DNA of 64,000 bases from Pseudomonas alkylphenolica (GTDB lineage: Bacteria > Pseudomonadota > Gammaproteobacteria > Pseudomonadales > Pseudomonadaceae). This document shows, one piece after another, positions 34,236 to 43,609 of the stretch. The stretch is taken from contig NZ_JADUCM010000014.1 in assembly GCF_016009175.1 (NCBI RefSeq), positions 1 through 64,000 of the forward strand, written 5' to 3'. Position 1 is the stretch's first letter. Each line of letters begins with the position of its first letter. A model generated the notes under the pieces. The model did not search any database, was not told the origin of the DNA, and was given only the letters and a program-made list of their open reading frames with translations. The position numbers and the translations under genes were made by a program.

Positions 34236-35852
34236 ATGAACGTTGTCGAGAGAATAACAAAACCATTTTTTTTGGCTCCGTCTGGGCTTCAGAAAATGGT
34301 GGTGCTCAGTATATTTGTGGGGTTCGTCGCTGCATGGAGCAAAACAGGCTATATATCTCTGGCAATATTCTTATCTATAAGCGTCCTCTTGGGTTTAATG
34401 GTTGCTCTCAACCTGAATTTCGGCGGTACACTCCGTGCGGGGATGTTTTTCCAGCAAGAGACAAATAAAAAAATATTGGTTAAGGATCCTAATAGAATCA
34501 TACAATTGGCCATACTTGTTTCCGATCCATTTTTGAGTCATGTTTCACGGCCACTCATCATACCCTTTACCGCTACATTGCTGACGTTGGTCATTCAGGC
34601 TGAAGTAGGCGTCTGGTGGACCACCTTTTTAGTATGCCTAATCCTGTTTGTATCAGGTGCAATCTCCCGAAAGCTAGCTGTGATAGAAATCACATCAACG
34701 CAAAGTCGGCGTGATGGCGAGACCTCAAAATTAATTGAGATTATCCAGGCAAATAAAAAACCGAAAACAAAATACTATATATACTTGCGCCCTTTTTGCG
34801 TCACTGGGCAAGTTTATGCTGTAGATAAAAATTTTATCAGCAATGCACATGGATCCCGTCACGCCATACAAGAGTACTCTCAGGAAGGCAAACATATCGG
34901 CGTCCAAATCCCGCTGATGGAAATAAAAATCCCCACAGGTAATCAGCAGTCATTATTGGAGCTAAACCCTGAATGGGAAATAATTTTTGAAAAAGGAATT
35001 CGACCATTCGGTCAACTCATTGCTTTAGGGCAACCTGGTGAATCCATAGGTGCCGGACGCTACAAAACACCAGACGAAGGTTGGGAGGATATTTTTCTAC
35101 AGTTGAGCGTAAATGCGAGCGGCTTTTTCATAGTGCCATCTACCCATTTAGGGACACTATGGGAAATTCAATGGCTCAAAAAAACCAGAAATTTTGAGGG
35201 ATGCTTTTTTTTCACCAATCTCCCCGAGATCGCATCAAGCCAATATCCCTCCCACGAGTTGCTAAAAGAAACGCTGTCACCCTTCCTCAGGTTGCCTAGT
35301 CCTCATTTTATCCCCAGTCTGTTCACCCTTGACAAGCAGGGGCGCCCCCACATATTCCAGATGAATAGCGGTGTTGTAAGTAGCGGCAAAAGCCTCAAGG
35401 TTTTCATTACTGCATCACTCATAGAAAGCGCCATAAAAACGCTTACACCTATCGCTTATCGCTCAGAGGACGAAACAATCGACCACTCATTCAATTTAAC
35501 CATTAGCTTTGTCAGTGCGTTAATATCAGGAAAATCTGAATTAGAAAATCTTTATGGGCTTGACGAGGAAATAAAAAGCGCACTGTTAAATTATGATCAC
35601 CCGTTATTGGCTCGCTTGTGGGGAGCTGAAAAAACAAAAAAAAATTGTGGTGAAGAAGAAATCTACCATCACACGCACGCTGGAAATCCATCCTTGACCG
35701 TACGCCACAATATATTAATTAACGATGATAGATTTGTTCTCTATGTGACAACACTAAAGGAGGCTTCAAAAACAACAATAACTGGCTTTCAGATCCTGAG
35801 TGAGCAGGACGACTTGGCCGTCCGTGCTGCGCCAGTCGACTCTGGTCAGTGA
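34236..35852 (+). CDS. Membrane-anchored TIR-like Rossmannoid protein
   Basis: A 538-residue protein with four predicted membrane segments in two hairpins (about 20-60 and 107-143) followed by a cytosolic region. In that region YYIYLRPF (about 180-187), GQLIALGQPGESIGAGRYKT (about 259-278), DEGWEDIFLQL and ASGFFIVPSTHLGTLWEIQW (about 294-313) form an alternating strand-helix pattern like a TIR or SLOG fold. Glu310 in the LWEIQW helix is placed like the TIR catalytic glutamate. This TIR kinship is my inference. The last 200 residues are unassigned. Start: ATG 34236, nine bases after GGGAG, or TTG 34233. Codon use is markedly AT-rich. Confidence 0.7.
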   Translation: MNVVERITKPFFLAPSGLQKMVVLSIFVGFVAAWSKTGYISLAIFLSISVLLGLMVALNLNFGGTLRAGMFFQQETNKKILVKDPNRIIQLAILVSDPFLSHVSRPLIIPFTATLLTLVIQAEVGVWWTTFLVCLILFVSGAISRKLAVIEITSTQSRRDGETSKLIEIIQANKKPKTKYYIYLRPFCVTGQVYAVDKNFISNAHGSRHAIQEYSQEGKHIGVQIPLMEIKIPTGNQQSLLELNPEWEIIFEKGIRPFGQLIALGQPGESIGAGRYKTPDEGWEDIFLQLSVNASGFFIVPSTHLGTLWEIQWLKKTRNFEGCFFFTNLPEIASSQYPSHELLKETLSPFLRLPSPHFIPSLFTLDKQGRPHIFQMNSGVVSSGKSLKVFITASLIESAIKTLTPIAYRSEDETIDHSFNLTISFVSALISGKSELENLYGLDEEIKSALLNYDHPLLARLWGAEKTKKNCGEEEIYHHTHAGNPSLTVRHNILINDDRFVLYVTTLKEASKTTITGFQILSEQDDLAVRAAPVDSGQ

Positions 35853-36018
35853 CATCGCACAATGGCAGCGGCGCAGTAATTGAAGGCCGTAACCCCTTCC
35901 AGATGCTCGAGACAGTGTGTCCGGCCAGTGCGCTTTTGACCCCACGTGTTGCCGGGGGGCGTCATACTAGAACCCGCGTATGCGGCTCTTCTGATTGATG
36001 CTCTGCTGCTCAACCGTC
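35853..36018. other. Intergenic gap between convergent island genes
   Basis: Higher GC than the gene before it. No hairpin with T-run, no ORF and no repeat was recognised here. It may mark the join between the AT-rich TIR operon and the CHAT gene module. Confidence 0.4.
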
Positions 36019-39000
36019 TCACTCCCCTCCTTCCTCAAGCAATTTAGCGAGCGCCCTGAGTGTTTCAGACTTCACCGAGTCCCCTTTCAAACGGCGCAAC
36101 AACAGAAAATTTGCTAGCAAGATCAACTGTTTGATAACCGATTCAAACTGCCGCACCGATGCTCGTTGCCCCATCAGGGCATCCCAATAGACTCGGCTGA
36201 GGGCTGCGGCTGTATCCGTCCCAACGATTGTTGCATCCGGAAGGCTGCCTGAGAGTAACCAGCCGGCCACTGCGGCGTCGGCAGACATGACGGCGTCGAA
36301 AAAGTCGAACGTTTTTTGAAACCGCGCGCGGGCGGTGGTTTGGCACAGGGTGATTTCATTCTCGTCGGTGTTGGTTTTCCCTAACAGGGCATCCAGTTGC
36401 AGACAGTTGATACGAATATAGGGGTTCCAGTCGGCCTGACTAGGATCTCCGTCGCCCAGGGCATAAGCATCGCGGGCTTGACGCAGCGCGACATTGACCT
36501 GCTTCCAGGGGGCCGAGGCCATCAACAAAATCACGGCCTTGCGCTTGTAGGCACTGCCCAAAATGGCCTGGCGCTCGCAATGGGCGACAGCCTCACCACT
36601 GTCCGGGTTATCGGGGTGTAGTTGGGTGAGGCGGATCAGTGCTTCGACTCGGGCGATGGCATCATTGATGAGTACCAGCGCGGCGTCAGCCAACAAGTCG
36701 GCTTCAGCTGCGTCATTCGCGCTGCCCGTCGCTCGAAGCCCATGAGCTTTTTCAGAATGACTCTGGGCCTGACGGGTTTCGATGTTCACCAATTGTTCTA
36801 TAGCCGACAGTGGAACGACTGCCCTTGCGGAGTCGATCGAGATCGATTGCAACAATGCCCGCCGGGCTTCATCGTACCCAGGAAGACCGAATTCGCTGTA
36901 GAGAAGGCCTACAGCGTATTGGACTTCGGCCATTTTCATCCAATGCGGGGGCAAGCTGTGCAAGCGCTGGTTCACACGTTTGAAAACCATCGCAAAATCT
37001 GATCGGATATTGAGGCTAGACCCCAATGTGCCGAGGCGGACGCGTTCGAGCCAATCGAGCAACTCCTCCGGAGCACGAAGCGGGTCATCGTCCTTTAATG
37101 GAGGCGGCAGTAATTTAAGTCGAAATGAAGGATCGCCATAGGCCTGATAAGCGCCCCAGGTATTACAGTCGGGAAAGTTCTCCAGTACCGTTTTTCGGGC
37201 ATCGGAGATGGCTTCGCCGAAACTTTCCCCTTGCATGGCCATACGCAGGAAAAAGGTCTCGCAGAAGGCTTTCGCTGCATCGTCGCGAACCTCCCAACCT
37301 GCGGCCACCACGCACCGCACACCCATTTCGATCAGTTCCCTCGCCAGGCTGGCAGCCAGGCGATTATCGGGATCCCCGTCGGATAGCACTTTGCCCAGAT
37401 GGCAACAACTGAGGAATACCAGATCCGGGACAGTTTCCATCAGTGCGATCTCCGCTGCGGTCAACAACAGGCCGTCGGAGAGCACTACACCGCTACGATA
37501 AACGCCATCGGTGGCGAGTTTGTTGTAGATCCCGTGGGCTGCAATCACCAGCACCCTATACGGCCTGGCAAAAATCTCGCTCAATACATCGCCTGCCATG
37601 CTACCTGGCAGTGCGCGTGTCACCTGGTAGCCAGCGCCTTCCAATACTTGAGCGACCGCGCCGCCTTCCTGTGCCGCGCCGGTAAGACTGGGTAAACTAT
37701 CGCTAAGGGGCTGTCCGTCCGGTGTGGTTTTTTCTTTCCAGTCTGGGCCTCCGAACTGACTGTAATATCCCTTCGTGGCAGGATTTGAAATCACACAGGC
37801 ATTCATGCTGTCTGTACGAATGACCTCGCGACGGAATTTTGCGGTAATGAATTGGCGGATCAACCGGGTACGATTCACCAAGGGTTCGCCGTCTGTCTCG
37901 AGCATCTCCCAGGGCAAGTCGGCGCTGCTTTCATCGACCATCAGGATCAGGTTGCGCGAGCGCCGAATGGAGGATTTGAATTCCAATGGCAACAACAACT
38001 GGAACAGGTTGTTGCCGAAGAATGAACCCTTACGGTATTCCATATTGCCTTGCCCCTTAAGGGCACTCTCGATAAGTTTTTCCACCAATCCTGGTTGACG
38101 CTGGGCCACCACCGCTTCCACTCGAGCCTTTTCGCCCATATAGGCGAAATGGAACCCCCGTGCCCTCTTCCCCCCTTGAGCCGCTTGTGGATCGAGTGCC
38201 TGAGTGGGCTCTTGCCTTTCGCTGTTGCCGATACTACCTACCGACAAGCGCGGCCAGTAATCGTTGAACGATGTCACACTCAAACGCTGCCTTACCCCTG
38301 GGCCGTATTCAAGTTCTTGAGCCAGTTCCAGTTTGGTGTCCGGGTCTGAAATGAAGTTTTCGTCAAGTTGGCAAACGGCTGTTGCTGCCGAAATGGCAGC
38401 GTCGCGAAATACTTCAACCAGATCCAGTCGGGAGATAAATGCTGGTGTTGCACCCCGTTCTGCCGCCCCTTCCGCGAAAGCACGGTTGGCAAGCATGACG
38501 CCTTGCACTATCGCTTTCACCGAATCGGCCACACTTAGCTGCGCGCTTGAATTCGTGCCTATCAACAGGCTCGCGATGCGCAAGGGAAGCGCCTCGACTC
38601 GTTCAACGACGCCTGAACTACGACCCTCACTGCCATAAAAATCCGACGCGTGAAGTAGATAGCGCAGTACGCCCGAACGCACCGCCTGGATGACGCCATC
38701 GTTGGTCAGTGTGCCCATTTCTCCCAGGCCGACCACCAACGCCCCAAGCCCGGTCTGCCGTTCGTGTTCTTCTGTCGTACGCGGCATCAACACCACAGTG
38801 CCATTACCCAGTTCGCCGGAGTGAAGCCCTAGCCACTGACGCTGACTCAGTGCTCCGTTCACCAGCGTTTGATCGATGATTGCTTCGGCACCCGAGATGG
38901 GGTCGCCACGGTAATGCCCGCACATCACCGGCACTTGCAGGAAGCTCAAGTCCATCGCTTTGACCGCTACCTGAAGCACTCTACGTTTATGCCTGCGCCC

Positions 39001-41958
39001 CAGGTGTATACGCGAGCCCATTGCTCGACTGATCAGTTCTTCATCAGAAGGATACCCTTGTGGTCCCGCTCGATAGGCGATCGTACGTGCGTTCTTCTCC
39101 TCGCTCCTGCTGATCGGCAAACGACCCAGTTTATTGGGTACACCGGTACTGAGTAGCGCCTGTATCTCCTCGAAAAAGCGTCGGGTACTGGTCAGTCCCC
39201 CATGGTCGACGGGCATGAACCAGTAGCGTTCCTCGGGCAGATTGCCCAAACGCCCGGACCTCCAGGTCACAGAACCATCACCGTTAGGGGTACCTAACAT
39301 CATCAGGTTGGCAAAGGGGTCCCCCTTCTCCGGGACCTGTAGGCCACAGGGGGTGTTGTCGGCCTTACCGAACACGTACGCGACCCTATCGTGGTCCAGG
39401 TCAACCCATCGGGTATTGCTCATTTCCCGCCAGAACTCTCGTGCTTCGTCCAACGCCGCCTGGCGTGGCCGCCCCCCCAGATTGCGACCGAACCAACGGT
39501 CATTGTTGACTCGAGCCAGCGCGGTCCAGGTTTTGTCTTGATAGAAATCGACTGGAGACATGCCCCCGGCATCCTCGAATCCGGGGGCAGGCAACAGATG
39601 CAGTGCGCCGGGAAATCCGGCTACGATGTCGAGCACTTCCTGCAAACTATTGTTCAAGTCCACCCTGGCGAGCATGCGTACGGTATCCGACTGCCCAAGC
39701 AGATTCTCCACAAACGAATACGCACCCTGGTTGGGTGTACCGAGCATCAACAGCCGCCCGCCTGGACGAGCAATCAAGTCTGGCCAAAGGTTCTTGTCGA
39801 CCGCGAACGCGGAGCGCACCACCAGTCCGCCCATGCTATGAGCCAGTAACCGGATCGGCTGATCCGGGTGGGCAACCAAAGCCCCTCTGACGGCATCCAC
39901 CAGGGCTTTGCCGAGTACTTCGATGGGTTGACGCCAGTCATAATCGAAGCGTATGACCTTGTTACTGGCTTGCAGGAATTTAGCTAATTTCCCGTAGGCG
40001 AGCTCGACAATGCCATCCTTGGTAACGGTGTGGTTACTCTCCATGTCGATTTTGGATAGGTGACCTCTGGCCAGGTCCAACGGGTCGAGCCAGACACGAT
40101 TGCGGTCGGCCGCCAGATGGCTGCCCAGGATGCCGGGCAGCAAAATCAGAACTGGCATCGTGTTGTCGACTGCCTCCCCCTCCCCTCGACTGCTTGCAAC
40201 TGACGCTGCCTCCGGGAGAAGCGGATCGTTCTTCCAGGGGGAAGCGGTGTGTGCCGTGCTGTTGAGTAACCACGCACTCAGTACGCTGGGCAACGGTAGG
40301 CTTTGGTACTTAACGTCATCACGGAAGTAGCGAAAGTGGTTTACCTGAGGGCTCTGGATGAAAATCGCCCGAGCATCCACCCCGCGGGGGAGCATGCCGC
40401 CATACATTGAGTCGGTATCGACGACCAGGTCGTTGCGGGCACGATCAAAAAAAGCCCAATCAACGAACATCACGCCAATGCGCTGGATGATATCCCGTCC
40501 CCCTTCAACATCACCTGCTATCACAGCCAGCCTGACCTGCGGTGAAATTCCGGCCCGCGCAAGCAGCATGCCCATGGGAGATTCCGGCAACATTGCTTCG
40601 ATCCCCGGGATAACCTGCGGCTGAAGTCGCTTGTCAGCAATCTCCAAAACGACTCGACTGAGGAATTTCAATCCGCGGTCAGCCAACGCTTTGGCCTTGA
40701 CGCCGGTTAGCGGCGTTGCGACGGCTCCGACCGCAGCGCCTATGCTCCAGGCACCAAATTTACGCACCAGCGTCAGCAGGCAAGAAAGAAATACGTCCAT
40801 GTTTTCGGAGAGCAAAGCAGTGCCCTGCACGGGGGCCGCTACACGCACATAACGGCCCACCTGGATATTTTTGTTCTTCAGAAGCACGAGCAACTGCCGC
40901 AGTTTGGCTTGTTCGCCTGACGCAACCTGCTTGCGCTCCTGTGCCAGTGCGGGGTTATCCCGTTCACGCGCGACTTCGTCGGGCCGCGGCATGCTGCGGT
41001 AATGTTCGATTAACTCATCCAGCCCCCCGTCGATTGGGTTCATGCAGAGCAAATCGCCGACCAGCCCGCCCCGCGAGTGTGTGACCAGATTGACCCGGCT
41101 ACCCACCGGCAGCACTGATACAAGCGCCAACGCATTATCGATGGGGCTTTCGGAGAACGTCCGGTGTTCGAAACCGAAAATCCTCTGCCCAAATGTATTT
41201 CTCAACGTTTTCCAGGCACCACTTCCCGGCAGGTCACCGAAACTGCCCAGGGTGTGCGAGCCGGTGCCATGGATAAACACCAGCAGCGGACCCGCTTGGG
41301 CAGCTGCCGCCAGACGGGCGTCAGACGCTGCGCAGTAACCCTCACTGTTCAGCAATCCACCATCCCAAAAGTAAAGACCTGGAGTCGCGGCCAGTTGCCC
41401 CTCGATGGCGGCCATCAAGGCATTGGCACCCTGATGGGCGGCCCAGGCCGCCGCCCAATCCTCGACCTCGCCACCCAACAATGCTTCGATCTTTTTTTGC
41501 GCTTGCTGGGTAATGTCATCCTCACCCAGCTCCAGTTCGATTATCTGCCGCCAGATCCATCCCAACGCGCCGCGACTGGTGTCTTTAGAATCAGTGAAAC
41601 CGGCAAAGTCGATCACACCATCCTGATCGACCAATTCCGGACGGCTGCGACGTAACTGATCAACCAAGGTATCAGTGCGGATAAAAATGGTCGTGCCATC
41701 AGCCGCTTCCAATGCTAATAGTTGTCTGGAGTCCGATAGCACTTCTGAGTGGGGGGCGTCGCCGCTACGGCTAACCGGAGCCAGCCGCCAAGTACGCTTG
41801 ACCTTCAGATTGTCCAGCAACGGAGAGCTTGCTGCGCCAACGCCACGACTACTTGGCATCTGCATTGCTTGGGGGAGTTCGAGTTCCATGACCGCGGGCT
41901 GTTGCAGCGGCAACCTGACCAAGGGTGAAGCACTAGTGTCTTTTTCCTTCGGCTTCAT
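36019..41958 (-). CDS. Giant lipase-CHAT protease fusion (two alpha/beta hydrolases, CHAT, helical tail)
   Basis: A 1979-residue protein. About 220-320: first alpha/beta-hydrolase, oxyanion HGTGS at 230-234 and elbow THSRGG (Ser295). About 600-780: second, LCAT/lipase-like, LLPGILGS near 606 and elbow AHSMGG (Ser708). About 995-1240: an alpha/beta region with VVGLGEMGTLT, unassigned. About 1320-1620: CHAT protease with catalytic His1475 (VIAAHG) and Cys1519 (FLSCCHLG), preceded by the typical LPWEMLE. About 1630-1979: TPR-like helices. No signal peptide. It is divergent from the TIR/nSTAND pair. CHAT enzymes are caspase-like proteases triggered by sensors (as in TPR-CHAT of type III-E CRISPR). 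A protease-controlled lipase in one chain suggests a membrane-damaging effector; that is inference. Confidence 0.88.
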   Translation of the reverse strand: MKPKEKDTSASPLVRLPLQQPAVMELELPQAMQMPSSRGVGAASSPLLDNLKVKRTWRLAPVSRSGDAPHSEVLSDSRQLLALEAADGTTIFIRTDTLVDQLRRSRPELVDQDGVIDFAGFTDSKDTSRGALGWIWRQIIELELGEDDITQQAQKKIEALLGGEVEDWAAAWAAHQGANALMAAIEGQLAATPGLYFWDGGLLNSEGYCAASDARLAAAAQAGPLLVFIHGTGSHTLGSFGDLPGSGAWKTLRNTFGQRIFGFEHRTFSESPIDNALALVSVLPVGSRVNLVTHSRGGLVGDLLCMNPIDGGLDELIEHYRSMPRPDEVARERDNPALAQERKQVASGEQAKLRQLLVLLKNKNIQVGRYVRVAAPVQGTALLSENMDVFLSCLLTLVRKFGAWSIGAAVGAVATPLTGVKAKALADRGLKFLSRVVLEIADKRLQPQVIPGIEAMLPESPMGMLLARAGISPQVRLAVIAGDVEGGRDIIQRIGVMFVDWAFFDRARNDLVVDTDSMYGGMLPRGVDARAIFIQSPQVNHFRYFRDDVKYQSLPLPSVLSAWLLNSTAHTASPWKNDPLLPEAASVASSRGEGEAVDNTMPVLILLPGILGSHLAADRNRVWLDPLDLARGHLSKIDMESNHTVTKDGIVELAYGKLAKFLQASNKVIRFDYDWRQPIEVLGKALVDAVRGALVAHPDQPIRLLAHSMGGLVVRSAFAVDKNLWPDLIARPGGRLLMLGTPNQGAYSFVENLLGQSDTVRMLARVDLNNSLQEVLDIVAGFPGALHLLPAPGFEDAGGMSPVDFYQDKTWTALARVNNDRWFGRNLGGRPRQAALDEAREFWREMSNTRWVDLDHDRVAYVFGKADNTPCGLQVPEKGDPFANLMMLGTPNGDGSVTWRSGRLGNLPEERYWFMPVDHGGLTSTRRFFEEIQALLSTGVPNKLGRLPISRSEEKNARTIAYRAGPQGYPSDEELISRAMGSRIHLGRRHKRRVLQVAVKAMDLSFLQVPVMCGHYRGDPISGAEAIIDQTLVNGALSQRQWLGLHSGELGNGTVVLMPRTTEEHERQTGLGALVVGLGEMGTLTNDGVIQAVRSGVLRYLLHASDFYGSEGRSSGVVERVEALPLRIASLLIGTNSSAQLSVADSVKAIVQGVMLANRAFAEGAAERGATPAFISRLDLVEVFRDAAISAATAVCQLDENFISDPDTKLELAQELEYGPGVRQRLSVTSFNDYWPRLSVGSIGNSERQEPTQALDPQAAQGGKRARGFHFAYMGEKARVEAVVAQRQPGLVEKLIESALKGQGNMEYRKGSFFGNNLFQLLLPLEFKSSIRRSRNLILMVDESSADLPWEMLETDGEPLVNRTRLIRQFITAKFRREVIRTDSMNACVISNPATKGYYSQFGGPDWKEKTTPDGQPLSDSLPSLTGAAQEGGAVAQVLEGAGYQVTRALPGSMAGDVLSEIFARPYRVLVIAAHGIYNKLATDGVYRSGVVLSDGLLLTAAEIALMETVPDLVFLSCCHLGKVLSDGDPDNRLAASLARELIEMGVRCVVAAGWEVRDDAAKAFCETFFLRMAMQGESFGEAISDARKTVLENFPDCNTWGAYQAYGDPSFRLKLLPPPLKDDDPLRAPEELLDWLERVRLGTLGSSLNIRSDFAMVFKRVNQRLHSLPPHWMKMAEVQYAVGLLYSEFGLPGYDEARRALLQSISIDSARAVVPLSAIEQLVNIETRQAQSHSEKAHGLRATGSANDAAEADLLADAALVLINDAIARVEALIRLTQLHPDNPDSGEAVAHCERQAILGSAYKRKAVILLMASAPWKQVNVALRQARDAYALGDGDPSQADWNPYIRINCLQLDALLGKTNTDENEITLCQTTARARFQKTFDFFDAVMSADAAVAGWLLSGSLPDATIVGTDTAAALSRVYWDALMGQRASVRQFESVIKQLILLANFLLLRRLKGDSVKSETLRALAKLLEEGGE

Positions 41959-42499
41959 GCTGTTGCCTCCAGGGCGGTCACAGACTCATCATGTCGGGGC
42001 GAAAGCACCCACCAACGCGCGACAAAAAATCCCGCTCTTGTTTCTACTGATCCGCGGCACCACTCCATGGAAAGAATTCGTATTGCTTACGGTCTCAAAA
42101 AGGAACTAATTGGCGATTACCCAAACTAATTTTCATTAGGTATAGTTTATTTTTTTAACACCGCTTTGAAACGGATCAATGCACTTGAAATTTCAGAAAA
42201 CAGGGTCTCATGTAAACTGGCCAGTTCAGGCGTGATAGCGCACGCACTGGGTGGTGCGAATTACTTATCGCAAATAGCACTAACGATTATATTGAAAAGT
42301 TCGAACGCCTCTGCCCGACTGGAATATGAGCTGTTTGCTTTAGCAGACACCCATCGGCTGTTTAGTTGTAATAACTGCTTTCGGTTGGGTGGGTTCGGTG
42401 CAACTTGCGCTTACATGAAGCTGTGCTTTATTGAATAGAGATTCTCCGAGCGTTCCCATACCCGCACGGCTCCAGATCCCTTTCCAGGGGAGTGATGCT
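41959..42499. other. 541-bp divergent intergenic region between the CHAT and TIR/nSTAND modules
   Basis: AT-rich, especially 42110-42340, with CTAAT-TTTC-ATTAG at 42127-42140 and TATAGTTTATTTTTTT nearby. It must hold the promoters of both divergent modules, but no confident -35/-10 pair could be set. A 90-codon frame inside it (42166-42438, TTG start, no Shine-Dalgarno) is not supported as a gene. Confidence 0.5.
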
Positions 42500-43609
42500 A
42501 TGGCGTACGTTGGCTCTCCCTTTACTCATGACCTGTTTGTCAGTTACAGCCACGGCGGCGATGACGGTACGGGCAAGGGGTTCTTACAACCTTGGTCCGC
42601 TGTTTTCGTCCAGGCATTAGAGCGAGAGCTTCGGTTCCAAAGGCAATTGCGTACACAACTAAGAATATTCCTCGACATGAATCACCGGCCTGGTCACGGA
42701 GTCGACCCAATGGCCCCGTTGACCGATCAATTACGCCAACACATTAACGAGTCTGCATTGTTAGTTGTGCTTATGTCTGATGATTACCTCGAATCAGATT
42801 GGTGTGCTGATGAACGCCATTGGTGGTGCCAGCAGCAGGAACAGCTCGGTTTTTCGGCAAATGAACGCATCGCTGTAGTAAAAATCGGACCGACTGTTAG
42901 TCCTTGGCCGGTACCGCTCGCAGATTCGCGCGGCATTCCCATGGTGGGGTTCACGTTTTATGGCCCGATCAACGGAATAGATCGGCCTTTTGGCTGGGCG
43001 GACGAGCCATATTCGTCCAATCCGGTTTTTCGCAAAGAGTTGCTTGGCATTGTGGCGCATTTGCTCCCGAAACTCAGTGCACTGAAAGTGCGGCTCGACG
43101 CCCGTGCCCTGGCTGAGGCAGAGGCAAAGCGGTTGAATCAACCTAATGGTCAATCTATCTATTTGCATGGCCGCGCCGACCAGACTCTGATTTGGGAGGA
43201 AGTCCGCCAGGCCTTGGTAGACAATGGCTTTCGTGTGGAGCCACAGCGTCCCGATGCGATAAAGGATACCCCCCAGAATATGCAGGCGGTGCGTGAGCAG
43301 CGGGTACAGACGCTGAGTACCTGCGACGCGCTTTTGCTGATTGGCACCGCTGACGAGCAGGCCCTGGATGCCGACCTTGTGGTGATCGGCAAGCATGACC
43401 GGCAATCAGCACGATCACTCTCCAACCGCCTGCTCCCTTGCGGTTTACTCAATACTGCAGGTGGCATGATCAGTACCTCGCAACGTAAGGCTACCGCCCG
43501 TTTCGTGCAGGCTGACTGGATTGATGGAACCCAGGAGGGCTGGCCTCTGCAAGTCCAGCAATGGCTGCTGAACAAGAGCGTTCACGTAGGGCCGCGTGAT
43601 GAATACTAA
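42500..43609 (+). CDS. Tandem TIR-domain protein 2
   Basis: A 369-residue protein. An N-terminal TIR domain (about 8-190) has HDLFVSYSHGG, the LRIFLDMNHRPGHGVDPM loop and ESDWCADERHWW with Glu105 at the catalytic position. A second, more diverged TIR-like domain follows (about 218-365): IYLHGRADQTLIWEEVRQAL, a LSTCDALLLIG strand and ALDADLVVIGKHD, apparently lacking a matching catalytic glutamate. ATG 42500 has GGGGAG seven bases upstream. It overlaps the nSTAND gene by 11 bases, so the two are made together; TIR plus nSTAND pairs are typical effector-sensor units in prokaryotic conflict systems. Confidence 0.87.
   Translation: MAYVGSPFTHDLFVSYSHGGDDGTGKGFLQPWSAVFVQALERELRFQRQLRTQLRIFLDMNHRPGHGVDPMAPLTDQLRQHINESALLVVLMSDDYLESDWCADERHWWCQQQEQLGFSANERIAVVKIGPTVSPWPVPLADSRGIPMVGFTFYGPINGIDRPFGWADEPYSSNPVFRKELLGIVAHLLPKLSALKVRLDARALAEAEAKRLNQPNGQSIYLHGRADQTLIWEEVRQALVDNGFRVEPQRPDAIKDTPQNMQAVREQRVQTLSTCDALLLIGTADEQALDADLVVIGKHDRQSARSLSNRLLPCGLLNTAGGMISTSQRKATARFVQADWIDGTQEGWPLQVQQWLLNKSVHVGPRDEY

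Noticed and set aside
42166..42438. 90-codon frame in the CHAT-TIR intergenic region
   Set aside because: TTG start, no Shine-Dalgarno, no hydrophobic or family pattern; likely chance in AT-rich DNA.
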